NCBI GenBank assembly: GCA_937871435.1
Contig: CALMQM010000107.1
Location: 1-42,279 of the forward strand
DNA: 42,279 nt
Direction: 5' to 3'
From: an uncultured Bacteroidota bacterium
GTDB lineage: Bacteria > Bacteroidota > Bacteroidia > AKYH767-A > 2013-40CM-41-45
Of the stretch, positions 7,935 to 17,786 are shown piece after piece (the stretch's first letter is position 1; each line of letters begins with the position of its first letter). Both the position numbers and the translations under genes were made by a program. Below the pieces are notes generated by a model. That model searched no databases. It was not told where the DNA came from and was given only the letters and a program-made list of their open reading frames with translations.

Positions 7935-9179
7935 ATGCTCCGCCTCCTTGTCCTTTTTCTTACTCTTTTTATTTATGGAAATGCTTCAGCAAGAAAATTT
8001 ACTATTGGTAAAAATGGCACTGTTGTTTCAATTAAGGATGCTTTAAAAATTGCAGCGGAAGGAGATGAAATACAATTGCTTCCGGGTATTTACGCCGAAG
8101 GTGAAATCGTAATAGATAAAAGGATTATTCTCAGTGGTACAAATGAATCCATCCTGGATGGTGGACATTCCGCATCCGTGCTCCTGATCCGGAGCAATGG
8201 AGTCACCATCCGCGGAATTACCATTCAAAATTGCGGTTACAGCGATATTCGGGAGTTTGCTGGCATACGTTTGGAAAATGTAAACAGATGTATCATTGAA
8301 GGAAATAAATTATTCAATAATTATTTCGGAATATATCTGGCAAATTCACACCATTGCAGGATTTTGAATAACAGAGTAGAAGGGCTCGCCAAAACTGAAA
8401 CAAGTTCAGGCAATGGTATTCACCTCTGGAAAAGCGAATACAATTTATTGGTCGGAAATCATGTCAGTGGTCATAGAGACGGGATTTATTTTGAATTTGT
8501 GAAACACAGTTCTGTCATCAGTAATTTCAGCGAAAAAAATCTCCGGTACGGATTGCATTTCATGTTTTCAGACGATGATTCTTACCGTTACAATATTTTT
8601 CGAAATAACGGTTCCGGCGTTGCCGTCATGTATACAAGACATGTAAACATGGATCACAACCGTTTTGAATACAATTGGGGAAGTGCCGCCTATGGATTGT
8701 TACTAAAAGAAATCAGCTATAGTCGCATAAACAACAATATCTTTTTTACAAATACAACAGGATTATACATGGAAGGTTCCAATCAGACAATCGTAGAAAA
8801 CAATGATTTTGTAAAAAATGGATGGGGCTTAAGAATTCTTGGTGATTGTTTCGATGACACCATTCGTTCCAATAATTTTCGGGGAAATACTTTTGATGTG
8901 GCTACCAACGCTGTACGAAGCATGAATGTATTTAACAGCAATTACTGGGATCAGTATAGTGGATATGACTTGAATCACGATAGAATAGGAGATGTACCCT
9001 ACCATCCGGTAAGTTTATATTCCAAAATTACTGAAGAGTCTCCATTTGCTTTGATGCTTCTGCACAGTTTTTTTGTTAATCTCATGGATCAGGCGGAAAA
9101 AGTCGTTCCTACAATTACACCGGAAGCATTTAAAGACGATTCCCCACTTATGAAACCCCTGCGAAATGATACGTATTGA
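7935..9179 (+). CDS. nosD: NosD, periplasmic right-handed beta-helix copper-delivery protein
   Basis: 414 aa with a short cleavable signal peptide (LLVLFLTLFIYGNASA). The body is a series of parallel beta-helix coils of the CASH/NosD type, with repeated N-N/G-I and I-x-N-N rungs (ENVNRCIIEGNKL, ANSHHCRILNNRV, YSRINNNIF) from about residue 60 to 340. NosD docks on the NosFY ABC transporter and takes part in CuZ cluster assembly on NosZ. The last codons overlap the nosF start by 14 nt, indicating coupled expression of nosDFY. Length and order are as expected. Confidence 0.95.
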   Translation: MLRLLVLFLTLFIYGNASARKFTIGKNGTVVSIKDALKIAAEGDEIQLLPGIYAEGEIVIDKRIILSGTNESILDGGHSASVLLIRSNGVTIRGITIQNCGYSDIREFAGIRLENVNRCIIEGNKLFNNYFGIYLANSHHCRILNNRVEGLAKTETSSGNGIHLWKSEYNLLVGNHVSGHRDGIYFEFVKHSSVISNFSEKNLRYGLHFMFSDDDSYRYNIFRNNGSGVAVMYTRHVNMDHNRFEYNWGSAAYGLLLKEISYSRINNNIFFTNTTGLYMEGSNQTIVENNDFVKNGWGLRILGDCFDDTIRSNNFRGNTFDVATNAVRSMNVFNSNYWDQYSGYDLNHDRIGDVPYHPVSLYSKITEESPFALMLLHSFFVNLMDQAEKVVPTITPEAFKDDSPLMKPLRNDTY

Positions 9180-9879
9180 AAAATTGAATAAAGCATTTGG
9201 AAAACTGAAAGTACTGAACGATGTGAATCTCGAATTTCAGAAAGGCCGGGTGATTTCATTGATCGGACCGAATGGTTCCGGAAAGACAACTCTCATTAAG
9301 TCCATTCTTGGATTAACTATTCCTGATTCCGGTGATATTCTTTTAAATGGGAAAAGCATACTGAAAGATTTTCATTACAGGAATTCAGTTGGATATATGC
9401 CCCAAATCGGACGCTATCCTGAACATATGAAAATACATCAGGTTTTCGAAATGATGAAGGATTTGCGCTCCACTCAGACTTTATTGGATGAAGAAATTAT
9501 TGGAGAGTTTGGTTTAAATTCTCTTCTGGAAAAACGCATGGGAACTTTATCCGGTGGGACTCGTCAGAAAGTCAGTGCTTCATTGGCTTTTTTGTTCAAT
9601 CCTCTACTGCTAATTCTGGATGAGCCTACAGCAGGTTTGGATCCGGTGGCTACAGAACATTTGAAAAATAAAATTCTGAAAAAAAAGAATGAAGGTGCTT
9701 TAATCCTTATTACCTCTCACAACATGAGTGAAGTGGAAGAGTTGGCCGACAGAGTAGTATTCCTTGTGGATGGAACAATCCGGTTCAATTTATCTGTGGA
9801 GGAAATAAAAAATGATTCCGGAGAAACAAGATTGGGCAAAGCTCTTGCTAAACGTTTGGAAGGTGGAGTCTATGCGTAA
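9166..9879 (+). CDS. nosF: NosF, ABC transporter ATP-binding subunit
   Basis: 237 aa. All nucleotide-binding motifs are present: Walker A GPNGSGKTT (about 34-42), signature LSGG (128-131), Walker B LLLILDEP (147-154), D-loop GLDP, and switch His185 in TSHNMSE. It energises the NosDFY complex, which couples ATP hydrolysis to copper/sulfur delivery for CuZ of NosZ. Its start lies within the end of nosD and its stop overlaps nosY by 8 nt, so the three subunits are translationally coupled. Confidence 0.95.
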   Translation: MIRIEKLNKAFGKLKVLNDVNLEFQKGRVISLIGPNGSGKTTLIKSILGLTIPDSGDILLNGKSILKDFHYRNSVGYMPQIGRYPEHMKIHQVFEMMKDLRSTQTLLDEEIIGEFGLNSLLEKRMGTLSGGTRQKVSASLAFLFNPLLLILDEPTAGLDPVATEHLKNKILKKKNEGALILITSHNMSEVEELADRVVFLVDGTIRFNLSVEEIKNDSGETRLGKALAKRLEGGVYA

Positions 9880-10639
9880 GGTCTTGAAATATGTAATATA
9901 CGATGTGTTTCGCAGTAAAATGCTTATTGGTTACACTTTGCTTCTCTTTGCGATGTGTTCAGGGATGTATTACCTCGGATCCGGAGATTCAAAAACTACG
10001 GTTAGTCTTTTGCATATAGTACTGCTGGTTGTACCTTTAATCAGTATCATTTTCGGAACCATTCATTATTACAATTCACGTGAGTTTATTGAGCTGCTTA
10101 TGGCTCAACCTATCAGAAGGAGAAGGATTTTACTTGGTGAATATTTCGGCATTACGTTTTCTTTATCCGTGGCATTACTCATCGGTCTGGGAGTACCGAT
10201 TGCTTTATGGGATTTTTCTGAGTCATCTCTGATTCTGTTGTTGGTTGGAGTTTTGCTCACATTTATTTTCACCGCACTGGCCTTCCTTGCCAGTGTACGT
10301 AGTGCAGACAAGGCCAGAGGAATCGGTTCGGCCCTGCTCCTTTGGTTTTATTTCTCGGTGATTTATGATGCATTAGTATTGTGGCTGCTTTCTTCCTTCA
10401 GTGATTATCCACTTGAAAAACCGGTATTGATTCTGACTGCATTCAATCCGATTGATTTAGGAAGGGTCATGGTTTTACTCAAGCTGGATACATCTGCACT
10501 AATGGGATACACTGGCGCATTGTATCTTGATTTTTTTGGATCCGGAGCAGGCATTTTATACTCGCTCGCTTTGTTATTGGTCTGGTTAATTCTTCCCCTG
10601 ATATTCTCTGTGAAAATATTTGCAAAGAAAGATATGTGA
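9872..10639 (+). CDS. nosY: NosY, ABC transporter membrane subunit
   Basis: 255 aa from the ATG at 9872, which overlaps the nosF stop (ATGCGTAA) and is preceded by a GGTGGAG Shine-Dalgarno-like stretch; a longer frame from 9812 lies inside nosF and is unlikely. About six TM helices are visible, with the MAQPIRRRRILLGEY cytoplasmic segment after helix 2 typical of NosY/ABC-2 permeases. It forms the membrane dimer that binds NosF inside and NosD outside. No nosR, nosX or nosG/H homologue is in the window. Confidence 0.94.
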   Translation: MRKVLKYVIYDVFRSKMLIGYTLLLFAMCSGMYYLGSGDSKTTVSLLHIVLLVVPLISIIFGTIHYYNSREFIELLMAQPIRRRRILLGEYFGITFSLSVALLIGLGVPIALWDFSESSLILLLVGVLLTFIFTALAFLASVRSADKARGIGSALLLWFYFSVIYDALVLWLLSSFSDYPLEKPVLILTAFNPIDLGRVMVLLKLDTSALMGYTGALYLDFFGSGAGILYSLALLLVWLILPLIFSVKIFAKKDM

Positions 10640-10663
10640 TCGGGCCGCCAAATTCAGAATGGA

Positions 10664-11047
10664 ATGAAAAAAATGTTCTCTCAAGTGATTGCACTTTTAC
10701 TTTTCGTATCCTGTGAAATGTCTCACAACGCACATGATAATCAGGATGAAAAATCTGCTTCAAATACTCCATTGGATAAATCCTATTATATCCCTCTGCT
10801 GACTGAATTGCATAGTATCGAATGTTCCTTTGCGGGAATAAATCAACCCTTCAATGGTGACTCAGCCTTGTATGCATTTCGGGCGGCCGCCTTTCACAAA
10901 CTTATTTTAGAACCCGATAGGAGAATACTTGCGCGCTACGAAGACTTGTGCCAAAAAATAGCAACAGTAGAATATGCAATTGAAGACGGCGAAAAGGAAC
11001 TGTATCTTCAGGAAAAAAGTAAGATTTACGAAAAGGGTTGTCCTTAG
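10664..11047 (+). CDS. Small Cys-containing lipoprotein at the end of the nos operon, function unknown
   Basis: 127 aa. The signal ends in a lipobox (LLFVSC, Cys17) and is followed by a short His/Asn/Asp-rich stretch (SHNAHDNQDE), a linker, and a helical domain with three further cysteines at about residues 54, 96 and 126. I recognise no family. It starts 24 bp after nosY on the same strand and ends just before a terminator, so it is probably cotranscribed with nosB-like/L/D/F/Y. Periplasmic anchoring plus Cys/His content would suit a metal- or redox-related accessory role in NosZ maturation, but this is inference only. Confidence 0.78.
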   Translation: MKKMFSQVIALLLFVSCEMSHNAHDNQDEKSASNTPLDKSYYIPLLTELHSIECSFAGINQPFNGDSALYAFRAAAFHKLILEPDRRILARYEDLCQKIATVEYAIEDGEKELYLQEKSKIYEKGCP

Positions 11048-11065
11048 AATAAATAGTGTACCAAC

Positions 11066-11094
11066 AAAAAAAGCAGCCGGATGCTGCTTTTTTT
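11066..11094. terminator. Bidirectional intrinsic terminator between nos operon and OmpA gene
   Basis: AAAAAAAGCAGC (11066-11077), a 5-nt loop, then GCTGCTTTTTTT (11083-11094). The GC core is flanked by A and T tracts, so it works on both strands. It lies between convergent genes (stops at 11047 plus and 11116 minus). Confidence 0.88.
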
Positions 11095-11115
11095 GTTTAA
11101 CGACAATCGTAGAAA

Positions 11116-13302
11116 TTATTCAAGAATTGTAAATTCCACTCGTCTGTTCCTTTGTCGTCCTTCTGCAGTTTTGTTATCTGCAACAGGAGATAACATGCCA
11201 TATCCTTTACTAACGATTCGTTCAGACGTAATTCCTTTATCGGTCAGATATTTTTTCACCGCCTCTGCACGTTTTTGAGAAAGTTTCAAGTTCATTGCAG
11301 CGGATCCTACATTATCTGTATGCCCTTCAATCAATAAACGGAAATTCATTTTCTTTTTTAATAGGGCTGACAATTCATCGAGAGAAGCATAACTGCTGCT
11401 ACGAATTACTGATTTTCCAGTTTCAAATTCGAGATTGCGGAACACTTTATTGATTACTTCCTGCTCCTGCACAGTTAATGTTGCTTTCACAGGTTCTTTT
11501 GGAACAATTACTTCTTTCTTAATCACAGGACAGCCATGATTGCTCACTGGTCCGGGCACCATCATACAACTATCTTGAGAATCCATTACACCATCATTAT
11601 CGGAGTCAGGACAACCATTGAATGCACGAAGTCCTTTCTCGGTGACACAGCTGTCTTCCGGATCAGGAATGCTGTCACCGTCTGTATCCGGACAACCGAG
11701 ATACTCGATTAAGCCGGGAATAGTAGGACAGTTATCAAGCGAATCCACAACGCCATCGTTATCTGAATCAGGACAACCATTAAATTGTCTTAATCCCGGA
11801 GTTTCCGGACAACGGTCAATATAATCCGGTATACCGTCATGGTCACGGTCAGGACATCCTTTCAAATCAATGAGTCCAGGCACATCCGGACAGTCGTCTT
11901 TAATATCCGGTACTTTGTCTTTATCACGATCACGTAATGGACGTCCGAAAATAAGGTTGATTCCAAAGTGAAAATGTGAGTTATTATGATCGAGAGGAGC
12001 AATAGCCCCCAAAACATTATCAGAAACAACATAGAGTTGTACAGGACCTGCATTCACAGAAAATCCCAGACCAATATTGTCAAATGTGTGGTTGATATAA
12101 GAATAGGAGCCGGCAAGCGCTAAGTGACGTCCAACTTTCCTGTTATATGAAAGAGTGACTGTTGGTTGAATTGTTTTTTTAAAAAACTCCCCATGTACCA
12201 AAGCTCCGGCAAAACTATTATCATCAATCGTATATGTTGAGCTTAGATTCACCTGAGTTGGTAAATTGGTTTTATAACTGTTACGCGTCTCTTTGGCTTT
12301 AAACACGTTTCCAAGCGAATCCAATGCTCCTTGAATATTTGAAGTAGTATCATTTAGAAAACTCTTCAAATCCACTCCATTGAAATCGTATTGCCCTGCG
12401 CTGGTGCGGTAATTTCTCACATCATTTTTCCATTTAATATAACCAAGGTCAAGTACGCTCGCTGAAAAAGTCCAGGTCTCATTCGGTTTATATGTACCAC
12501 CTAAATCTATAGCGAAACCTCGGTTCTTTTTATGGAATAAGTAATTCTTGAGATTTTTAGATTTGTAGGAAGCCGTACTGTCACTAAATTGATCATAACC
12601 ATCCTCGGAATTTACAGGACCAGAAGTGTTGATGACAATGTCTGTAGGAACCTGCAGATGATAATCTTCCTCAGCGGTGACAAATCTTAAATCTCCGGTT
12701 GTACTTGAAAAATTTTCCATACCATAAAGATATTTGAATCGACCACCAACTGTCCATTGAGAATTAATTTCCTTGGCCACACCAAGTGCATATTCCCGAT
12801 AGTGTGTAGCATCAAATCCGGTCTTGCTGAAATCAAGCTGCTGACCGATAAACGGACCATTCCCTTTGTTGATGAGTTGCAATAACTCTTTGGCATAGGC
12901 AAAACGAAATGCCACGTGTTCAGTGATATTACCGCTGATATAGAAATTCTTTACCATGAATCCAAGTGATAAATAATCAAACTGAAGATCCATTTTCATG
13001 AAATTCTTATTGTCAAGCTTACTTAGTGCGTTGTTCACATCAATCTGAATTGAATCATCCGGGCGAATTTTGTAGAAATCATGGTAGACAAAAGAATTAT
13101 TACTGAATAAAAAATAGGTCGATGAGAGCACGGGAATTCCGACATATTGTTTATTTACCGGCATGAGAGATGGATTCACACGTATCGATTGTCCAATTGA
13201 AGACATATGATAAAGTGTGAGATCCTGCTGAGCAGAAGCAAGACCTGAACACAAGAGGAAGAGCTGAATGAATGCTATTTTAAGAAGTCTGTAGTTTTTC
13301 AT
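11116..13302 (-). CDS. OmpA-family outer-membrane protein with N-terminal beta-barrel and thrombospondin type 3 repeats
   Basis: 728 aa from the ATG at 13302; the longer frame begins only with TTG. The signal peptide ends ...GLASA. Residues about 25-445 form a beta-barrel whose opening (LYHMSSIGQSIRVNPSLMP) resembles the Bacteroidota PorP/SprF or DUF5723 outer-membrane families. Five thrombospondin type 3 units of 27 aa follow, then a peptidoglycan-binding OmpA C-terminal domain (about 620-725; IEGHTDNVGSAAMNLKLSQK then GRQRNRRVEF). The protein should anchor the outer membrane to peptidoglycan and may carry a Ca-binding rod in the periplasm. It is the last gene of a minus-strand run and lies 26 bp after a large lipoprotein gene. 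Confidence 0.87.
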   Translation of the reverse strand: MKNYRLLKIAFIQLFLLCSGLASAQQDLTLYHMSSIGQSIRVNPSLMPVNKQYVGIPVLSSTYFLFSNNSFVYHDFYKIRPDDSIQIDVNNALSKLDNKNFMKMDLQFDYLSLGFMVKNFYISGNITEHVAFRFAYAKELLQLINKGNGPFIGQQLDFSKTGFDATHYREYALGVAKEINSQWTVGGRFKYLYGMENFSSTTGDLRFVTAEEDYHLQVPTDIVINTSGPVNSEDGYDQFSDSTASYKSKNLKNYLFHKKNRGFAIDLGGTYKPNETWTFSASVLDLGYIKWKNDVRNYRTSAGQYDFNGVDLKSFLNDTTSNIQGALDSLGNVFKAKETRNSYKTNLPTQVNLSSTYTIDDNSFAGALVHGEFFKKTIQPTVTLSYNRKVGRHLALAGSYSYINHTFDNIGLGFSVNAGPVQLYVVSDNVLGAIAPLDHNNSHFHFGINLIFGRPLRDRDKDKVPDIKDDCPDVPGLIDLKGCPDRDHDGIPDYIDRCPETPGLRQFNGCPDSDNDGVVDSLDNCPTIPGLIEYLGCPDTDGDSIPDPEDSCVTEKGLRAFNGCPDSDNDGVMDSQDSCMMVPGPVSNHGCPVIKKEVIVPKEPVKATLTVQEQEVINKVFRNLEFETGKSVIRSSSYASLDELSALLKKKMNFRLLIEGHTDNVGSAAMNLKLSQKRAEAVKKYLTDKGITSERIVSKGYGMLSPVADNKTAEGRQRNRRVEFTILE
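11527..11931 (-). repeat. Five tandem 81-bp units encoding thrombospondin type 3 repeats
   Basis: Five consecutive 27-residue units, each opening D-x-D-x-D-G-x-x-D and closing with GCP (for example DSDNDGVVDSLDNCP). The acidic positions match Ca-binding TSP3 modules and each unit carries paired Cys; the fourth has lost the usual CP in its centre (SCVTEKG). Exact unit length makes the tract prone to slippage or expansion. Confidence 0.9.
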
Positions 13303-13328
13303 ACGAAGGGTCAAAAGGGAGAAGAGAA

Positions 13329-14954
13329 TTAATTGGATTGAAAACTAAGTTGAGCGCGAACACCTATACGAACGTCAATTTTATAGTTCGAATATATTTG
13401 AACATGAGTGGTCGGAGAATCCTTTGTGTCTACAACACTTCGAATAATCAGATACTTCGCATTAAAAATATTTTCAAGCCTGCTTCTGTTAAAGGGTTCA
13501 TCTTTTCGTTTATGTACCGGCGCAATAATCTTTCCATCACTGCCAAGCTCCCCTGACTCGACAATCAAATCAGACGGATTAGCAAGCATAGAGTCGATGA
13601 CTGCGTAAGTTGAATCTGTAAAATATACCTGTGTCATAGCGCTTGCAGGAAATCCATTGATTACATTGATCCGAAAGATTGCAGATTGGACCTGTTCGAT
13701 GTTTTCAAGTGTAAATGGAGTCGTATCTTGCAAAGCAAAAGCCTGAGTATATCCTTTAAGAGGAAGAGTTACCTCAACATCCACTTTAAATCTGCTTGAA
13801 TCTTCAAGAAAATTATAGGAACCCGGGGGAACATTAGTGTTTGCTGTTACATTATAACTCACATATCTCGGTTGTTGATTGATAACAGTTTTTTCATTGC
13901 TGTTAGATTGGTTCAGTTCAAAACTGGTTTCAACGGTTTGACCAATCGCAAGAGGAACGGAAATCGGAATAGGATCAGGATATCCGGTTATTCCAATTGT
14001 GGATCCGTTGTTGAAAATCGCGAAGAGAGAGTTGATGTGAGCATCAATTGGCATTCCGTATGAATTACTAATGATGAATTTCACCGAAGGGTCATCAAAA
14101 AATAAATTTCCATTGATTTGATTTGTGAATACACCGATCTTGGAGGAATCAACACTGATATTCAATGGTCTTTGTCCAAAATTTCCAAATGCCTGTCGGA
14201 CATTTAAATTTGTGAAGTTGCTCTGAACAGAAAATGGCTTGTTCACTGCAGGTTGAACATTAGAACCATTGAATGTAAATGTTGGTGTATAAACAATGGA
14301 AACAGTATTCGGTGTGCCGGATGGATTCAGATTAACATGATAACCTGCAAGGTCTGCACTGTCAATGGCAAGGATGGGTAAGCCACTGCCACTGGAGAAA
14401 TCAACGTCTTTACTGAAAGGAATTCCATTTTTTAATGCACCCGGAATACTTACGTTTAAACGCCCGCTATATGGTATCATAGAGTTGATGGATACAATCA
14501 AAGTACCTAGGCTTAGGGTTACCGAATCAAGACTCTCTGAATTGGCAACAGTGAAGGGAAATGTACTCGTTGCACTCTTGGAGAAAGTTCCGTTGACTGC
14601 AAGCTGAGTGCTGTCAACAGATGTAAGCTGGATTACTTGCCCTGTAGTCTGATTGACCAGGGGCAAAAATTCATATCCAAATACAGAATAAATATTCCCC
14701 TTATATACCAATGTTACCCGATTGCTGTCATCGATCGAAATGGAACCGGAGTCAGTTCTTCCGATAATATCATAGATTGAAAGGTCGGAATGAACCAGAG
14801 GAACAGCCACATCCGGATCCCATGTTGTGACTGTTACTTTATCGTATTGAAAATCTTCATTCTTTACACACGACTGCATGGCAGTGAGAAGAAGGAAGCA
14901 AAGGAAGAATTGAAATAAAATAGAAGTGCATGTCCGAAGTTTCATGTGCATCAT
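13329..14954 (-). CDS. Large Bacteroidota lipoprotein of unknown function
   Basis: 541 aa from the first of three close ATGs (14954, 14951, 14945). The hydrophobic leader ends in LTAMQSC, a lipobox. The remainder is rich in Ser, Thr, Val and Asn and looks all-beta, with no catalytic motif visible. An early segment, WDPDVAVPLVHSDLSIYDII, resembles openings I associate with uncharacterised Bacteroidota cell-surface lipoproteins, but I cannot name a family. It lies 26 bp upstream of the OmpA/TSP3 gene and 51 bp after the next gene on the same strand, so it is probably cotranscribed with the outer-membrane protein and may be its surface or periplasmic partner. Confidence 0.8.
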   Translation of the reverse strand: MMHMKLRTCTSILFQFFLCFLLLTAMQSCVKNEDFQYDKVTVTTWDPDVAVPLVHSDLSIYDIIGRTDSGSISIDDSNRVTLVYKGNIYSVFGYEFLPLVNQTTGQVIQLTSVDSTQLAVNGTFSKSATSTFPFTVANSESLDSVTLSLGTLIVSINSMIPYSGRLNVSIPGALKNGIPFSKDVDFSSGSGLPILAIDSADLAGYHVNLNPSGTPNTVSIVYTPTFTFNGSNVQPAVNKPFSVQSNFTNLNVRQAFGNFGQRPLNISVDSSKIGVFTNQINGNLFFDDPSVKFIISNSYGMPIDAHINSLFAIFNNGSTIGITGYPDPIPISVPLAIGQTVETSFELNQSNSNEKTVINQQPRYVSYNVTANTNVPPGSYNFLEDSSRFKVDVEVTLPLKGYTQAFALQDTTPFTLENIEQVQSAIFRINVINGFPASAMTQVYFTDSTYAVIDSMLANPSDLIVESGELGSDGKIIAPVHKRKDEPFNRSRLENIFNAKYLIIRSVVDTKDSPTTHVQIYSNYKIDVRIGVRAQLSFQSN

Positions 14955-15005
14955 TGAGTTTGAAATATTAAAAATACTTTCGGAAATATAAATATTTCCT
15001 TGGAT

Positions 15006-17717
15006 TTAATTCAGATTATAAACGTACAAGTTTCCATCCGTACTCGCAATGAGTAGTTTGTATTTTCCATCGCCTTTAGCCTTTCGGACACAGAATTTGC
15101 TATTTCCTTTTACAGGAAAGCCTCCGGGAATTGAACAATCATCCGCTAAAAGGAAAAAGGTGTTTTCGGATGGATAAATCAATCCCGTCCAGGTTCTTGA
15201 CAGCTGATCAAAATCTGATTCTAAATGGCAGGTTTTTAATAAAGGAAGCGATTTCAGACATTCCTGTTTATCGGGTTTGGAAAATAATAAAAGTGAATCA
15301 GAGGTGAGTATTATATATACCGAAGTATTGCTTCCCGGCCATCCTTGTACTCCTTTAATCATTTGTATGTTTTTCAGGTCTCCGAAAATACTTCCTCTGT
15401 TTCCTTCTAAAGTGTACAAATAAACTCCACTGCTGTCATACACCATGAATTGAGTGTTGCTACCCGAATCCGCAGGTAATATTTCCAAACTATTGATCTG
15501 TGTCTCGCTGAGTCCGCTCGCGACTTCTCTTGTCCTTCCTCGTGCATCCGCTAATAAGATCTTTCCGGCAGTACTGGTGACAAGATAAACCGTTTGTTTG
15601 CCCATAAGTACAGGCTTGATATCATTCGTCACGCCGTTGAGAAATGGTTCAAATAACCAGCTGGATACAGGTTTTCCTGAGAGATCATAGGCATATACCT
15701 GTCCGTTGGAACAGGCGACAAGGATTTGCTGACTGCGTAAGCTACTGTTGTAAACTATGCTGCATCCATTCGTCGCGGTTGCAGGTAATCGAATCGGAAA
15801 TTTAGCAACAGTATTTCCTTCCTGATCAATCATGAATAATTGAGAACTTGTATTGAACAGAAGTTCCTTCGTGCCATTGTGATAGTAATCTACAGTCTGA
15901 ATCTCACTGAGTATTTTTTCTCCAAGCTGTTTCTGCCATAAAATATTTCCTTTGTCATCAATAAAGTACAATTTATTTGCATCATCCTGAAGAGCTACCG
16001 CAAAGGATTCGTCAGCCGTTTCGATGAAAGCTGGTTTCTGGGTTGCTGTAGTATCCAGTTGTGTAGCAAAAAGAAGATTTACTTCTCGTTTAGGATCTTT
16101 CAGGAATGAAATAGTGATCCGACTGCTGAGATTGTCTTCATCCTTTCCTACACTGAAAAAGAATGACGATAGTGCATTCAATGAACTTCGGTGTTCGGGG
16201 ATCTGTTTGATTATTTCTGGATTCAAAAATGCTTTAATCAGATTAGTACCGGTGCTCACATTCATGTATACATCCAAAAAGGAAGGTTGATGAAGAACAG
16301 GATTCGATTGCAGGAAACTTCCTGCATGAATCAGTGTCTTCCCTGCATCTATCTCATCAATAATGCTCTTTAATGCAGTTATCTGGTTGGAAAATATGAC
16401 ATAGCCACTGATTAATGTAAAATATGGATTGTTCAGTCTTTGAAATGATTTTCCAAAAAACAGTGAAATGAAATCTCCACCCGGCAATGATCCGATCGGA
16501 TGATTTTTGTATTTCGGAAGATTTATTTTAGCGCCCAAATGATTTTGCAACGCGTAAAGCTTCGTCAATGCTTCGTCAGCCCTGTTGGATTTCACTACAG
16601 CGAAAACACTGTTTTCAAATTCTGTTGTTCCGGGTTCCGTTATCGCCAACGCCATTTCATTGCCGATCCATGAATACATGTCTTCTTCTGAATTCGTTTT
16701 GTACTTTTTATTGAATTCCTGTATTCGTTCATTTCGTTCAACAGCTGAAATAAAATACGTTGGATTATTACGAAGTTTGGATAAACAATCCTGAAGAGTG
16801 GAAGAACCCCAGCGAAGATAGAAGGCAGTTCTTGAAGGAAGAATTTCCGGAAGATGACTGAGTACAGGTGATTGTTTGCGAAATATCTGTACCGCGTCCG
16901 AAGTGTCAAGAGATGCAACTCTTCCTGTCAAATCCAGTGAATTGTCTTTCACAGATAAATTCAAAGCCTGCCATTGTGCAAGATTGGAAATGGATTGTTG
17001 AAACGCTGAAAATCCCGGATTAAAAAATCCGCTGATCAGGTTTCCACTTCCGGTATGATTCAAATAACATCGAACAGAAACTGAAGCGTTAAGGTTTTTT
17101 TTTGCCTGAATAAATGCTTTCGATTTTCGTATTGAATTTCCATGCTGTAATTGACGAATCGCGTCTTCAACCAAAAACGAGGTTTTACTTGCTAAAACTA
17201 ATCCGTGAGCAAGCGCAAAAGCAAAGGCAGTACTTTCTCCGGAACGGAATTCATAAATATCAACATTTTCATATTCTCTCTCATCCAAAGTGTATTTCGT
17301 TCCCTTGAGATCTTCGAGAAGGGAGATAGCTCTGCCTTTACGAATCGTTTCAGGAATTGACATCACATAGAGATAGTCAAATGCGTTTGCCTTCACCTGG
17401 TGAACAGACAAATACAGCATTTCATTTGTCCACATCGTTCCCAGCTCAGGCTGAATTTTGCTTATGGAATCAATCATCCTCATTTGTCCTTCAATCCTGG
17501 AAAAAGAACTATCTGTCTGCAGTAAATTCCAAAACTTGACAGAACGTAAGGTTTTAATTCCATCTGCTCCGGATTTGCATTCCAATACCATTGCTGCATC
17601 ATTGGGGATAGCGTCAAGTGGGTCGGAATGAATCCGATCACTGTTACGGAAAAAGAAATAGGTAGCGCATGCAAGCAGTACCAGTACACCTGCAATCAAA
17701 GTAATCCTGCGATTCAT
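15006..17717 (-). CDS. Membrane-anchored DUF3352-like protein with C-terminal beta-propeller
   Basis: 903 aa from the ATG at 17717; the longer frame starts with TTG. One N-terminal TM helix (about residues 5-22) precedes a long periplasmic region opening DPLDAIPNDAAMVLECKSG, the style of the DUF3352 family. Residues about 600-900 contain repeated strands such as LYFIDDKGNILWQKQLGEK, LFMIDQEGNTVAKFP and VYAYDLSGKPVSSW, typical of a PQQ/WD-like propeller. No catalytic residues are obvious. It sits 69 bp from rnhB and 51 bp before the lipoprotein gene, suggesting a cell-envelope unit with the OmpA protein. Function is unknown. Confidence 0.8.
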   Translation of the reverse strand: MNRRITLIAGVLVLLACATYFFFRNSDRIHSDPLDAIPNDAAMVLECKSGADGIKTLRSVKFWNLLQTDSSFSRIEGQMRMIDSISKIQPELGTMWTNEMLYLSVHQVKANAFDYLYVMSIPETIRKGRAISLLEDLKGTKYTLDEREYENVDIYEFRSGESTAFAFALAHGLVLASKTSFLVEDAIRQLQHGNSIRKSKAFIQAKKNLNASVSVRCYLNHTGSGNLISGFFNPGFSAFQQSISNLAQWQALNLSVKDNSLDLTGRVASLDTSDAVQIFRKQSPVLSHLPEILPSRTAFYLRWGSSTLQDCLSKLRNNPTYFISAVERNERIQEFNKKYKTNSEEDMYSWIGNEMALAITEPGTTEFENSVFAVVKSNRADEALTKLYALQNHLGAKINLPKYKNHPIGSLPGGDFISLFFGKSFQRLNNPYFTLISGYVIFSNQITALKSIIDEIDAGKTLIHAGSFLQSNPVLHQPSFLDVYMNVSTGTNLIKAFLNPEIIKQIPEHRSSLNALSSFFFSVGKDEDNLSSRITISFLKDPKREVNLLFATQLDTTATQKPAFIETADESFAVALQDDANKLYFIDDKGNILWQKQLGEKILSEIQTVDYYHNGTKELLFNTSSQLFMIDQEGNTVAKFPIRLPATATNGCSIVYNSSLRSQQILVACSNGQVYAYDLSGKPVSSWLFEPFLNGVTNDIKPVLMGKQTVYLVTSTAGKILLADARGRTREVASGLSETQINSLEILPADSGSNTQFMVYDSSGVYLYTLEGNRGSIFGDLKNIQMIKGVQGWPGSNTSVYIILTSDSLLLFSKPDKQECLKSLPLLKTCHLESDFDQLSRTWTGLIYPSENTFFLLADDCSIPGGFPVKGNSKFCVRKAKGDGKYKLLIASTDGNLYVYNLN

Positions 17718-17786
17718 TAGTTGGAAAATGTGTGTGCAATGTAAACTGTTTGGTTTGTCAGGAACCAAATTGGTACAGGGAATTAT

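Noticed and set aside
11527-11931. Regular 81-bp spacing resembling a repeat array
   Set aside because: It is protein-coding (TSP3 modules), in frame and diverged between units; not CRISPR.
14982-14999. GGAAATAT/ATATTTCC inverted repeat between two minus-strand genes
   Set aside because: Only 2-nt spacing and an AU-only core; too weak for a terminator and no regulator is known.
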